From: Ruegeria sp. YS9
Lineage (GTDB): Bacteria; Pseudomonadota; Alphaproteobacteria; Rhodobacterales; Rhodobacteraceae
NCBI RefSeq assembly: GCF_024628725.1
Contig: NZ_CP102409.1
Span: 715,001-779,000, forward strand
Reading direction: 5' to 3'
Length of the DNA stretch: 64,000 bases
In this document: one piece after another, positions 37,845 to 45,491 of the stretch
Numbering within the stretch: the stretch's first letter is position 1
Layout of the letters: each line of letters opens with the position of its first letter
Translations under genes and position numbers: made by a program
Notes under the pieces: generated by a model
The model's database searches: none
The model's input: only the letters and a program-made list of their open reading frames with translations
What the model was told of the DNA's origin: nothing

Positions 37845-38165
37845 ATGTCCACATCGCTCATCCCTCTCATCGCCCTCGGATCGGCGGGTCTCTATTCCGT
37901 TGCCATGATCTCGATGAAGTTCTGGTGGAAGATTCCCGGTGTTGGCCTGACCCTTTTGATTGTTGCCACGTTGCTGGCCGCCGCGACGCTGGAACTTGCC
38001 GCGCTGCGCAACGAACGATTGGGCATCATCTATACCGGCATTCTGGGGGCCGAGGTCGTGCTGATCGCCATCGCCTCGTATTTCCTGTTTGGCGAGAACT
38101 TTTCCTATCGCGAGGGGATCGGCATCGCGCTGGTCATTGTTGGGACGGCTCTGGCCTGGGCCTGA
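37845..38165 (+). CDS. Small DMT-type (SMR/EamA-half) transporter
   Basis: A 106-aa inner-membrane protein with four helices, the size of a half EamA domain or small multidrug resistance protein: LIALGSAGLYSVAMISMKFWW, VGLTLLIVATLLAAATLELAAL, LGIIYTGILGAEVVLIAIASYFLFGE and IGIALVIVGTALAWA. The glutamate after the third helix start (GAEVV) resembles the coupling residue of such transporters, though not at the SMR position. Substrate unknown. GCAGGAGG precedes the ATG at 37845. Confidence 0.75.
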   Translation: MSTSLIPLIALGSAGLYSVAMISMKFWWKIPGVGLTLLIVATLLAAATLELAALRNERLGIIYTGILGAEVVLIAIASYFLFGENFSYREGIGIALVIVGTALAWA

Positions 38166-38271
38166 AGCCCCATTCTAAGCCCCCGGTGAACCAATCATGA
38201 AGTTTCCCTAAGGTAAGTTGCAACCGCCACGTGCCCTCCCAATCTGTTGACCAGACGAACAGGAGAGAGCC

Positions 38272-38721
38272 ATGACCAGATACATGACTGCCGGAGCAGC
38301 CGCTTTGGCCACGACCCTCGCCCTTGGAACGGCCGCGCTGGCCGATACCACGCCCGACCTGCGCGGCACATGGCTGGGGTCCTACACGACCGTCCAGCCC
38401 AGCCATTACTACAAAGGCGATCAGCCCCGGTTCAATCAGGCCGAATGGATGCTGGATGTGCAGCTTCAGGACGGCAACGTTTTCTGGGGGCACAGCAAAT
38501 GGCGTCGCGATGGCGATACCGACTGGAATGAATACGAGGCCACCGGCACCATCAGCCTCGATGGGACGGGCAGTATCGGCATCGTCGAAACCTCACCTCT
38601 GCTGATCGGCGCGAATGCGTTGATCGATGCGCGGTACGAAGATGGCAGGATTTTTGCCGATTTCCGTAGCCTGCGGACCGGAACGACCTACAGCACCGTT
38701 CTGGAACGTCAGGTGAACTGA
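38272..38721 (+). CDS. Hypothetical exported beta-rich protein
   Basis: A 149-aa protein with a signal peptide (AAALATTLALGTAALA, cleavage about residue 24). The mature domain looks beta-rich (TPDLRGTWLGSYTTVQP.., GNVFWGHSKWRRDGDTDWNEY, GSIGIVETSPLL), similar in feel to small periplasmic calycin-like or lipocalin-like proteins, but no family can be assigned. GGAGAG lies upstream. It has no visible operon partner. Confidence 0.7.
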   Translation: MTRYMTAGAAALATTLALGTAALADTTPDLRGTWLGSYTTVQPSHYYKGDQPRFNQAEWMLDVQLQDGNVFWGHSKWRRDGDTDWNEYEATGTISLDGTGSIGIVETSPLLIGANALIDARYEDGRIFADFRSLRTGTTYSTVLERQVN

Positions 38722-38821
38722 AGCGTGTCCGGCCCGGGCGATTGTAGGGGGTAAGTACCGCTGCTGCGATATTGACTGCGGCGGAGGTTAGTAGGTTGCC
38801 ACGCGCGGGTCGGACCGCTTC

Positions 38822-39238
38822 TCAAAAACGGAACAATCGTCTCCACAGCGAGGAGACGGGCCGGGCGGCCAGTTCACCGCCTGCGACAGGATCCAGACCG
38901 CCCCGCGCAAGAATGCGGCGTTCCTCGGCGCGGGTCATCTGGATTTCGCGAACCTTCAGCGCGGCTTCGCGCGCGGTGACATAGCTGCCGTCCGGTCCCG
39001 GTTCCATTCCGGGGATGTTGCGTCCCTGCGACCACATCCCGCGAATTCCCGACAGCGGGTGTTTCCACCCGATCTCGTCATCATCCTGCAAATGCCAGAT
39101 CCGCTTCGCCTCGGCGACCGAGACCAGAGCGGCCAGCGGTTTGCCGTGCCGGGTCAGAATGATCACTTCGCGCGGGTCCTGTGCACGGGTGACCAGAGCG
39201 CCCAAATTGGCGCGCGCATGGGAAATGGTGCAACGCAT
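38822..39238 (-). CDS. Phd/YefM-like antitoxin domain protein
   Basis: A 138-aa protein whose first 50 residues match the Phd/YefM antitoxin fold (MRCTISHARANLGALVTRAQ, then EVIILTRHGKPLAALVSVAEAKR). The remaining 90 residues, with a long charged helix (EAALKVREIQMTRAEERRIL), are unusual for a simple antitoxin. No toxin gene (Doc, YoeB or RelE) lies on either side; an 87-nt gap to a hypothetical gene and a 765-nt gene-free stretch flank it. It may be a stand-alone regulator. GGAG sits 7-9 nt before the ATG at 39238. Confidence 0.75.
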   Translation of the reverse strand: MRCTISHARANLGALVTRAQDPREVIILTRHGKPLAALVSVAEAKRIWHLQDDDEIGWKHPLSGIRGMWSQGRNIPGMEPGPDGSYVTAREAALKVREIQMTRAEERRILARGGLDPVAGGELAARPVSSLWRRLFRF

Positions 39239-39301
39239 CGGCGAATCTCCGTATGTACGATTCGAAAGATTGGTGGTCCGAAGGTTGTACAAATCCTGCA
39301 A

Positions 39302-40066
39302 TTCTCAACTAACGGCGCGTGCGGTGGCCTTTGCGCCCGCAGCATTGGGCAAAAAACCGGGGTCAGGTTCAGGCCTGAAAATTTCCCGGGACAAACATGC
39401 GTGGAGTCAAAACTTCTCGGATTATCCACAAAGATTTCCCGGCAGATACCAACAGTTTATCCCCGTCTAATTTTCATGCTGCGGTGCTATTTTCTTGTCA
39501 GATACAAGGCGTGCTGCAACAGTCTGAACACCACACAGGTTCTTCGGAACCGAAGGTGGGGCGCAAAGGCCCGGGGGTCTTGGCAGAGAGACCGGATCTT
39601 AGGATTTGCGTTGAACTGCAATGGCTTACCGGTGGGTGATCGGCCGAGTGCGGGTTTCGTGCCCAAGTCGGATGGCCACCTTCTCAGAAGGCCGATGCAC
39701 GCTGTGATGTTCCTTCGGGGGCAAAGCGGCAGCCGCAGTCTCTCAGGAGGCTGGGGCAACTGGATCGGGGTGCCCTTCGGGGTGCATCGAACCGGTAAGG
39801 CGTCAGGAGTGTCCGAAAGGATGCATGCAAAGACCGCGTCTGCGCACCTGACGCCTTTTCCTTTGCCGATTTCGGTTTCATACAGGCTACCACTCACCCC
39901 TGCCGAAAGGGACCGGGGCTCTTCTGCGTGTGCAAAAGAGCCCCGATTTAGCGTCAGATGATGCAATGCCGCGTCTATGCACCTGTAAGGGCAAGCTACC
40001 GCGGCATGCGAGGTCTTTCAACCATATATTGATGATTGTTCTACGCCCGCCGCAAAATAAAGTGTC
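39302..40066. other. 765-nt stretch without a supported gene
   Basis: No coding region I can support. Two long open frames exist (39059-39961 plus, and 39487-39966 minus) but neither has a ribosome site or recognisable domain, and both are Cys/Pro/Arg-rich, as non-coding frames often are. Short repeats occur, for example a GATGCA..CCGCGTCT..GCACCTG arrangement near 39822-39850 and again near 39961-39987. It could be a degraded gene, a small RNA or an old insertion. Confidence 0.45.
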
Positions 40067-40204
40067 TTACAGGCTTTCCTGCACGTCGGTTGCTGCGCCT
40101 TGAATGGCATCTCCGGCTTTTTCGATGTCCTTGCCGGCGCCTTTTGCGGTTTCGCAGGCGGTCAGTGCAAACAGACTCAGGCCAATCAGAATTACGCGGA
40201 TCAT
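40067..40204 (-). CDS. Entericidin-like small lipoprotein
   Basis: A 45-aa protein below usual ORF-calling length. It starts MIRVILIGLSLFALTAC, giving a lipobox LTAC with Cys17 as the lipid-modified residue, then ETAKGAGKDIEKAGDAIQGA, the small-residue helix typical of entericidins (EcnA/EcnB). AAGGAG lies 6 nt before the ATG at 40204, and the coding frame is complete. Entericidins are bacteriolytic or stress lipoproteins of the cell envelope. It follows the ArsR gene on the same strand after 62 nt, so it may be in its regulon. Confidence 0.82.
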   Translation of the reverse strand: MIRVILIGLSLFALTACETAKGAGKDIEKAGDAIQGAATDVQESL

Positions 40205-40266
40205 ATTCGTCTCCTTGGTGCTCGATCTTTTTTTCGGTAGCACCTTTTTTCAGGCGGAGCCAGTTC

Positions 40267-40608
40267 TTAGGCCGAGGCTTCGCCGCAGAAGAGCTCGTAA
40301 ACGACTTCGAGCATGCGGCGCGGACGTTCATCCGCCAGACGATAATAGATGGCTTTGCCTTCCCTGCGAGGTATCACCAGCCCTTCAAGTCGCAGACGGG
40401 AAAGCTGCTGTGAAACAGCGGCTTGCCTGGCGGACAGCAACTCTTCCAGTTCGGTGACGGATTTTTCACCTGACACAAGGTGACACAGGATCATCAATCT
40501 GCCTTCGTGGCTTATAGCCTTGAGGAAATTGGACGCGCGCGTCGCGTTGGTGACCATGCGGTCAAAATCTTCTTGTGACATGTCATTGGACAGCTGAGGA
40601 AGTGCCAT
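40267..40608 (-). CDS. ArsR-family regulator, persulfide-sensor-like
   Basis: A 113-aa winged-helix repressor of the BigR/SqrR/SoxR branch. The recognition helix is in SARQAAVSQQLSRLRLEGLV. Two conserved cysteines, Cys42 (MILCHL) and Cys108 (ELFCGE), match the pair that forms a di- or tetrasulfide bridge on reactive sulfur species in BigR/SqrR. It is about 82% identical (69 of 84 aligned residues) to the soxR-position gene at 59401. AAGGAAC lies 6 nt before the ATG at 40608. An ATTCAT/ATGAAT palindrome is 91 nt upstream. Confidence 0.88.
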   Translation of the reverse strand: MALPQLSNDMSQEDFDRMVTNATRASNFLKAISHEGRLMILCHLVSGEKSVTELEELLSARQAAVSQQLSRLRLEGLVIPRREGKAIYYRLADERPRRMLEVVYELFCGEASA

Positions 40609-40974
40609 CGATTGAGTTCCTTGCAAACCCGTTGGCCGGGCGTTGTTTCCGTACGTAAAGAGACGTGAGTGTGAGACCCTTCAGTACATGTTTCGTACAT
40701 TCATTTCTATATGTATGAATCAAAATAGCGTGATGTGTGAAAGGCGAGTTCGGATTGAATGTTCCCGAAACGCAAGGGGCGTGTAATTCAAATGATGGCG
40801 ATTGGCGGATCGGCCCTGGAAACAACAGATGGTTCGCTTTGACGATTGATGATGATCGACATTCGGTCAGCGTTCTCACTTGCCCCCCTTGCAGCCCCCC
40901 TTAGCCGACACTAAGACTCAGGTAACACTTGTTGGGATATTGTCCCGATCCATAGCTAAACAGGCAGGTTACGA
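40609..40974. other. Divergent ArsR/clpP control region
   Basis: About 366 nt between the divergent ArsR-like gene and clpP. It is AT-rich around 40680-40740, where the palindromic candidate operator lies. The right half, 40880-40974, should carry the clpP promoter, but I did not identify a clear -35/-10 pair. Confidence 0.5.
40699..40720. promoter_or_regulatory. Candidate ArsR operator palindrome
   Basis: ATTCAT (40699-40704) and ATGAAT (40715-40720) form inverted 6-bp arms around 10 nt. The arms match the palindrome upstream of soxX, though the spacing differs. The site lies 91 nt upstream of the ArsR gene at 40608 and suits autorepression. Confidence 0.5.
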
Positions 40975-41607
40975 ATGTTCGATCCCGTAGAAACCTACAT
41001 GAATACACTTGTCCCCATGGTCGTTGAGCAGACCAGTCGGGGCGAGCGCGCCTATGATATTTTCTCCCGCCTGCTGAAAGAGCGGATCATATTCATCAAC
41101 GGACCGATCCATGATGGGATGAGCCATCTTGTTGTGGCGCAATTGCTGCACCTCGAGGCGGAAAACCCGAACAAGGAAATCTCGATCTACATCAACTCGC
41201 CCGGTGGTGTGGTGACCAGCGGGTTGTCGATTTACGACACAATGCAATACATTAAGCCGAAATGTTCGACATTGGTTATCGGTCAGGCGGCCTCGATGGG
41301 CTCGGTTCTGCTGGCCGGGGGCGAGAAGGGAATGCGCTTTTCGCTGCCCAACAGCCGCATCATGGTGCACCAGCCCAGCGGCGGGTACCAGGGCCAGGCC
41401 AGTGACATCATGATTCACGCGGCCGAGACGCAAAAGCTGAAGGATCGCCTGTATGACATCTACGTGCGTCATACCGGACAGACGAAAAAGGCGGTCGAAA
41501 AAGCGCTGGATCGTGACAATTTCATGAGCCCGGAAGAGGCCAAGGAATGGGGTCACATCGACGAAATCGTCGAAAACCGAGCGAAAATGGACACGGAAGA
41601 GGCCTGA
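40975..41607 (+). CDS. clpP: ATP-dependent Clp protease proteolytic subunit
   Basis: A 210-aa serine protease subunit that forms the double-heptamer barrel degrading substrates fed by ClpX or ClpA. Catalytic Ser is in [11 protein letters not shown], His in [10 protein letters not shown] and Asp in the following DIYVRHTG region. There is no long propeptide. Located 131 nt upstream of clpX, the standard order. Confidence 0.97.
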   Translation: MFDPVETYMNTLVPMVVEQTSRGERAYDIFSRLLKERIIFINGPIHDGMSHLVVAQLLHLEAENPNKEISIYINSPGGVVTSGLSIYDTMQYIKPKCSTLVIGQAASMGSVLLAGGEKGMRFSLPNSRIMVHQPSGGYQGQASDIMIHAAETQKLKDRLYDIYVRHTGQTKKAVEKALDRDNFMSPEEAKEWGHIDEIVENRAKMDTEEA

Positions 41608-41614
41608 GGCCAAT

Positions 41615-41645
41615 ACCCCGCGTCACCGGCGCGGGGGTCATTTTG
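41615..41645 (+). terminator. Hairpin between clpP and clpX
   Basis: A stem of about 8 bp, ACCCCGCG (41615-41622) with CGCGGGGGT (41630-41638), and a 7-nt loop, followed by CATTTT. It may partly terminate clpP transcripts, letting clpP and clpX be expressed at different levels. Confidence 0.55.
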
Positions 41646-41738
41646 AGATTGTAGCCGCCAGAGTGCTGGCCTAAGCTGCACACACAGGTGTAAGCGCCCC
41701 CGAAAAGGGGTGCAGGGACGAAGCCCGAAAGGTAGATC

Positions 41739-43007
41739 ATGGCGACGAATTCAGGCGGCGATGGGAAAAACACGCTCTATTGCAGCTTCTGTGGCAAAAG
41801 CCAGCATGAAGTCCGGAAGCTGATCGCAGGCCCCACGGTTTTCATCTGTGATGAATGTGTTGAGCTGTGCATGGACATCATCCGCGAAGAGACCAAGGCC
41901 AGCGGGCTGAAGTCTTCTGACGGTGTTCCGACGCCCAAGGATATCTGCGAAGTGCTGGACGATTATGTAATCGGTCAGGCCACCGCAAAGCGGGTTCTGT
42001 CGGTTGCCGTTCACAACCATTACAAGCGTTTGAACCACGCTCAGAAAGCGGGCAGCGATATCGAACTGGCAAAGTCGAATATCCTGCTGATAGGCCCGAC
42101 CGGTTGCGGTAAAACGCTTCTGGCGCAAACGCTGGCGCGTATTCTGGACGTGCCGTTTACCATGGCTGACGCGACCACGCTGACCGAAGCCGGCTATGTG
42201 GGTGAGGATGTCGAAAACATCATTCTCAAGCTGTTGCAGGCGAGTGAGTACAACGTCGAACGTGCGCAGCGCGGCATCGTCTATATCGATGAGGTCGACA
42301 AGATTACCCGCAAATCCGAGAACCCCTCGATCACGCGTGACGTGTCCGGTGAGGGCGTGCAGCAGGCATTGCTGAAACTGATGGAGGGGACAGTGGCCAG
42401 CGTCCCCCCACAGGGTGGCCGCAAGCATCCCCAGCAGGAATTCCTGCAAGTGGACACGACGAACATTCTGTTCATCTGTGGCGGTGCATTCGCGGGTCTG
42501 GACAAGATCATCGCGCAACGCGGCAAAGGTTCGGCCATGGGCTTTGGCGCCGATGTACGCGACAATGATGACCGCGGTGTCGGCGAGATATTCAAGGAAC
42601 TGGAACCCGAGGATCTTCTGAAATTTGGCCTGATCCCGGAATTCGTCGGTCGTCTGCCGGTTCTGGCGACGCTTGAGGACCTGGATGAAGACGCGCTGGT
42701 GACTATCCTGACCAAGCCCAAGAACGCATTGGTCAAGCAATACCAGCGTCTGTTCGAACTGGAGGATGTTGAGCTGGCCTTTACGGATGATGCCTTGAAG
42801 GCAATCGCCAAAAAGGCCATCGAGCGCAAAACCGGCGCGCGGGGTCTGCGGTCGATCCTGGAAGATATTCTGCTGGATACGATGTTCGAATTGCCTGGAA
42901 TGAAGAATGTCAGCGAAGTTGTGGTGAACGAAGAGGCGGTCATGTCTGACTCGCAGCCTCTGTTCATCTATACCGACGCTGCACCGGAGTCGGCATCGGC
43001 CGGTTGA
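41739..43007 (+). CDS. clpX: ATP-dependent Clp protease ATP-binding subunit ClpX
   Basis: A 422-aa AAA+ unfoldase. The N-terminal zinc finger is intact ([10 protein letters not shown].. and [10 protein letters not shown]), Walker A is [16 protein letters not shown], Walker B is [11 protein letters not shown], and the sensor and C-terminal small domain end at [17 protein letters not shown]. ClpXP controls CtrA turnover and cell-cycle proteins in alphaproteobacteria, which fits with gcrA and gapR being nearby, though not operonic. The start lies 131 nt after clpP. Confidence 0.97.
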   Translation: MATNSGGDGKNTLYCSFCGKSQHEVRKLIAGPTVFICDECVELCMDIIREETKASGLKSSDGVPTPKDICEVLDDYVIGQATAKRVLSVAVHNHYKRLNHAQKAGSDIELAKSNILLIGPTGCGKTLLAQTLARILDVPFTMADATTLTEAGYVGEDVENIILKLLQASEYNVERAQRGIVYIDEVDKITRKSENPSITRDVSGEGVQQALLKLMEGTVASVPPQGGRKHPQQEFLQVDTTNILFICGGAFAGLDKIIAQRGKGSAMGFGADVRDNDDRGVGEIFKELEPEDLLKFGLIPEFVGRLPVLATLEDLDEDALVTILTKPKNALVKQYQRLFELEDVELAFTDDALKAIAKKAIERKTGARGLRSILEDILLDTMFELPGMKNVSEVVVNEEAVMSDSQPLFIYTDAAPESASAG

Positions 43008-43053
43008 GATCGGGCTATTTGCCGCGACGGTGGGACTTCACTTGAACCGGTTC

Positions 43054-43114
43054 AGGGGGCTCTGCCCCCGCTGCCCTTCGGGCATCCCCCCGAGATATTT
43101 TTAGCCAGATGAAG
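43054..43114. repeat. Intergenic hairpin repeat of the TTCATC..AAATACTC family
   Basis: It begins with GGGGGC (43055-43060) TCT GCCCCC (43064-43069), a perfect 6-bp hairpin, then CCCTTCGGG, CCCCCCGAGATATTTTT and ends CAGATGAAG (43106-43114). Read on the minus strand, its end (TTCATCTGGC..AAATATCTCGGGGGG) is a variant of the repeat at the valS and argD stops. Confidence 0.6.
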
Positions 43115-43201
43115 CTGTGGATCCGTCGCTCGCACATGAGTGTCGGTGCAGTTAGGCGGCGGAAGCTTAAGCAAGTTTTCGAACAACAAAGGTGACGAAT
43201 T

Positions 43202-43564
43202 ATGGCAGTGAAGCGCATTTCTTCGGGCGGTGAGTTCGAAGCCAAGGTCGGGTACTGCCGTGCGGTGGTCGCGGGCGGATGGGTTCACGTCGCCGGTACT
43301 GTCGGGCAGGGTGAAGGCGCGGTTGAACAATGCCGATCAGCCCTGGCGACGATCGAGAAGGCTTTGGCAGAGGCTGGCGCGGGCTTTCACGATGTGGTTC
43401 GCGTCACATACATGCTGCCCGATCGCAGTGAGTTCGAGCCGTGCTGGCCGATCCTAGCCGAAACTTTCGGAGCCAATCCTCCGGCAGCGACAATGATCGA
43501 ATGCGGTTTGATCGATCCGAAATACAGGATCGAGATCGAAGTGACCGCCTTTCTGCCGGAGTGA
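43202..43564 (+). CDS. RidA family protein
   Basis: A 120-aa YjgF/YER057c/UK114 member. RidA proteins hydrolyse reactive enamine/imine intermediates from PLP enzymes. The family blocks VHVAGTVGQGEG, ALAEAGAGFHDVVRVTYML and RIEIEVTAFLPE are present, but the conserved catalytic arginine that precedes the C-terminal block (normally in a PARxxxEV motif) is replaced: the segment reads PPAATMIECG. It may therefore be a non-RidA paralog without imine deaminase activity. It follows clpX on plus by about 200 nt. Confidence 0.82.
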   Translation: MAVKRISSGGEFEAKVGYCRAVVAGGWVHVAGTVGQGEGAVEQCRSALATIEKALAEAGAGFHDVVRVTYMLPDRSEFEPCWPILAETFGANPPAATMIECGLIDPKYRIEIEVTAFLPE

Positions 43565-43643
43565 CGCAGGTGGTATCAGGGGTACTGGACCTTAGCGGGC
43601 CTTTGGTCCATACCTTTCCTCGACGAAATGCCGGAGGCACCCG

Positions 43644-44027
43644 ATGGGAATCCTGAACAGTCTTTTGCGAGCCGTGACCTGGTGGAATGGGTCGACTTTG
43701 AACACTCAGATCTACACTGCACGCAAGGGCGTGAAAGTGGGCGAAGACAATGAAGGCAACGTGTTTTACCGCAATGCCGATGACAGCAGGCGTTGGGTTA
43801 TCTTCAATGGCGAGGCCGAAGCCAGCCGGGTTGATCCTGAATGGCATGGTTGGTTGCATCGCACTTGGGACGAGCCTCCGACGGATAAACCGCTGCCGCA
43901 TAAATCCTGGGAAAAACCACATCAGGAAAACCTGACCGGCACCGCGCTGGCCTATGCTCCGGCCGGATCTCTGCGTCGCGCGGAACCGGTTGAACGTAAG
44001 GACTATGAGGCCTGGAGCCCGGAATAG
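43644..44027 (+). CDS. NADH:ubiquinone oxidoreductase subunit NDUFA12
   Basis: A 127-aa supernumerary complex I subunit typical of alphaproteobacteria. The conserved pattern [25 protein letters not shown] and the [18 protein letters not shown] motif identify it. It acts as an inner-membrane complex I assembly or structural subunit. It is 11 nt from mlaD downstream, so ndufA12-mlaD-DUF2155 form an operon, the same arrangement as in many Rhodobacterales. Confidence 0.95.
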   Translation: MGILNSLLRAVTWWNGSTLNTQIYTARKGVKVGEDNEGNVFYRNADDSRRWVIFNGEAEASRVDPEWHGWLHRTWDEPPTDKPLPHKSWEKPHQENLTGTALAYAPAGSLRRAEPVERKDYEAWSPE

Positions 44028-44038
44028 ACGAGGCGATA

Positions 44039-44491
44039 ATGTCGACCCATAACTGGACCGAAGTTCTTGTCGGCGGTGTCGTATTGGCCGGTGCCGTGGC
44101 GTTTGGTGTCTATGCCAGCCAATCGACGGGCTTGTCGCAAGGGGCTGCTGGATACGAACTGGGCGCGTCTTTCAGATCACTGGAGGGCGTGGGTGTCGGC
44201 ACGGATGTGCGCCTTGCTGGCGTCAAGATCGGAACCGTGACGGGCGTCACCCTGAACCCTGAAACCTATCGAGCTGACACGACTTTCACGATTGCGGACG
44301 GGATTCTGGTGCCGGACGACAGTGCCATAGTCATTTCGTCTGAAGGACTGCTGGGGGGCAATTTCGTCGAGGTAATGCCCGGCGGCTCGCCATTCTACTT
44401 TGATCCCGGCGATGAGATCGAGGATACACAGGGCGCGGTCAGCCTGATTTCGCTCCTGGTAAAGTTCGTAGCCGGAGACGGCAGCGAATGA
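44039..44491 (+). CDS. mlaD: Outer membrane lipid asymmetry protein MlaD
   Basis: A 150-aa single-pass inner-membrane MCE-domain protein, the substrate-binding part of the MlaFEDB phospholipid transporter. One N-terminal helix (VLVGGVVLAGAVAFGVYA) is followed by the MCE core, YELGASFRSLEGVGVGTDVRLAGVKIGTV. It is short for MlaD, which fits the alphaproteobacterial form. The other mla genes (mlaF, mlaE) are not in the window. Stop and the next start overlap by 4 nt. Confidence 0.94.
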   Translation: MSTHNWTEVLVGGVVLAGAVAFGVYASQSTGLSQGAAGYELGASFRSLEGVGVGTDVRLAGVKIGTVTGVTLNPETYRADTTFTIADGILVPDDSAIVISSEGLLGGNFVEVMPGGSPFYFDPGDEIEDTQGAVSLISLLVKFVAGDGSE

Positions 44492-44856
44492 TACGCGCCG
44501 CGTTTCTGGCCTTGTTGCTGGCCGCCACTGGTGCGGCTGCGCAGCAGAAAGTTCAATCTGGACCCGGGGCAATGTTGCGGGGCCTCGACAAGGTGAACGG
44601 CCAGACTGTCGATGTTGAATTGCAGACCGGCGAGACAGCAGCGGTTTTTGGGCTGGATGTTGCCTTGGGAGATTGCCGTTATCCCGTTGACAATCCAACC
44701 GGTGACGCATTCGCCTATCTGACCATCTGGGAGAGCGGAAAGGCCGATCAGCTGTTTGACGGTTGGATGATCGCAACCTCCCCCGCGTTGAATGCGCTGG
44801 ATCACGCGCGTTATGACGTTTGGGTCATACGGTGTATCACACCCGCCGCCGACTGA
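44488..44856 (+). CDS. DUF2155 domain exported protein
   Basis: A 122-aa protein with a signal peptide (MIRAAFLALLLAATGAAAQ) and a DUF2155 domain: GLDKVNGQTVDVELQTGE, then VALGDCRYPVDNPTGDAFAYL and LNALDHARYDVWVIRC. Function is unknown; members are always beside ndufA12 and mlaD. Its ATGA start overlaps the mlaD stop, so it is translationally coupled. Its 3' end overlaps the convergent aat gene by 46 nt, and its last codons are therefore used on both strands. Confidence 0.9.
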   Translation: MIRAAFLALLLAATGAAAQQKVQSGPGAMLRGLDKVNGQTVDVELQTGETAAVFGLDVALGDCRYPVDNPTGDAFAYLTIWESGKADQLFDGWMIATSPALNALDHARYDVWVIRCITPAAD

Positions 44857-45443
44857 TTCAGCGGTGCCGAGAAATCGGCGCTGTGGTTCAAGGCCTCTTC
44901 CAGTTCTTTCTTGTAGGCACCGCGCGGAATTTCGATTGCGCCCAAAGAGGCCAGGTGCGCGGTCAGAAACTGCGTGTCAAACAGGCGGAAGCCGGTTTGC
45001 CGCAGGCGGTCCACAAGATAGGCGAGGGCGATTTTCGAAGCGTCCTTGCGCCTTGAAAACATGCTTTCGCCAAAGAATGCCGCGCCCAGGGTCACGCCAT
45101 AGACGCCCCCCACCAGCGCATCGTCTTCCCAGATTTCCAATGAATGCGCATGCCCGGTTTGGTGCAACTGACGGTACAGGTCATGAAGCTGGGCGTTGAT
45201 CCAGGTATCGGCCCTGTCGGCACACCCGTCGACGACGCCAGAAAAATCCTGGTCGATCGAGATATCGAACCCGCAGTTTCGGATACGGCGCGCCAGGCTT
45301 CGAGAAATGTGGAATCCGTCCAGTGGAAAGACGCCGCGGAACTTGGGATCGACCCAAAACAGCTCGGGGTCATCGCGATGCTCGGCCATCGGAAAGATAC
45401 CGATGGAATAGCCATGCAACAAAAGTTCGGGGGACAGGCTCAT
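44811..45443 (-). CDS. aat: Leucyl/phenylalanyl-tRNA--protein transferase
   Basis: A 210-aa enzyme that adds Leu or Phe to proteins beginning with Arg or Lys, marking them for ClpAP under the N-end rule. Conserved are GIFPMAEHRDDPELFWVDPKFRGVFPLDGFHISRSL and GGVYGVTLGAAFFGESMFSRRKDASKIAL. The start is the ATG at 45443 (MSLSPELLLHGYS); a longer frame to 45470 lacks family similarity. It is downstream of accC with a 10-bp hairpin between, and overlaps the convergent DUF2155 gene by 46 nt. Confidence 0.95.
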   Translation of the reverse strand: MSLSPELLLHGYSIGIFPMAEHRDDPELFWVDPKFRGVFPLDGFHISRSLARRIRNCGFDISIDQDFSGVVDGCADRADTWINAQLHDLYRQLHQTGHAHSLEIWEDDALVGGVYGVTLGAAFFGESMFSRRKDASKIALAYLVDRLRQTGFRLFDTQFLTAHLASLGAIEIPRGAYKKELEEALNHSADFSAPLNQSAAGVIHRMTQTS

Positions 45444-45458
45444 GTCAGGTATGAGGCA

Positions 45459-45482
45459 ACCGGAGGGCATGGGCCCTCCGGT
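45459..45482. terminator. Perfect 10-bp hairpin between accC and aat
   Basis: ACCGGAGGGC (45459-45468) pairs with GCCCTCCGGT (45473-45482) around ATGG. No T tract follows on minus, so it is more likely an attenuator or an mRNA-stability element between accC and aat than a full terminator. It also covers the first alternative aat ATG. Confidence 0.55.
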
Positions 45483-45491
45483 CCTTGGTGA

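Noticed and set aside
39059..39961. Long open frame of 300 codons on plus, and one of 159 codons on minus (39487-39966)
   Set aside because: No ribosome site, no recognisable domain, Cys/Pro/Arg-rich content, and the plus frame overlaps the end of the antitoxin-like gene on the other strand.
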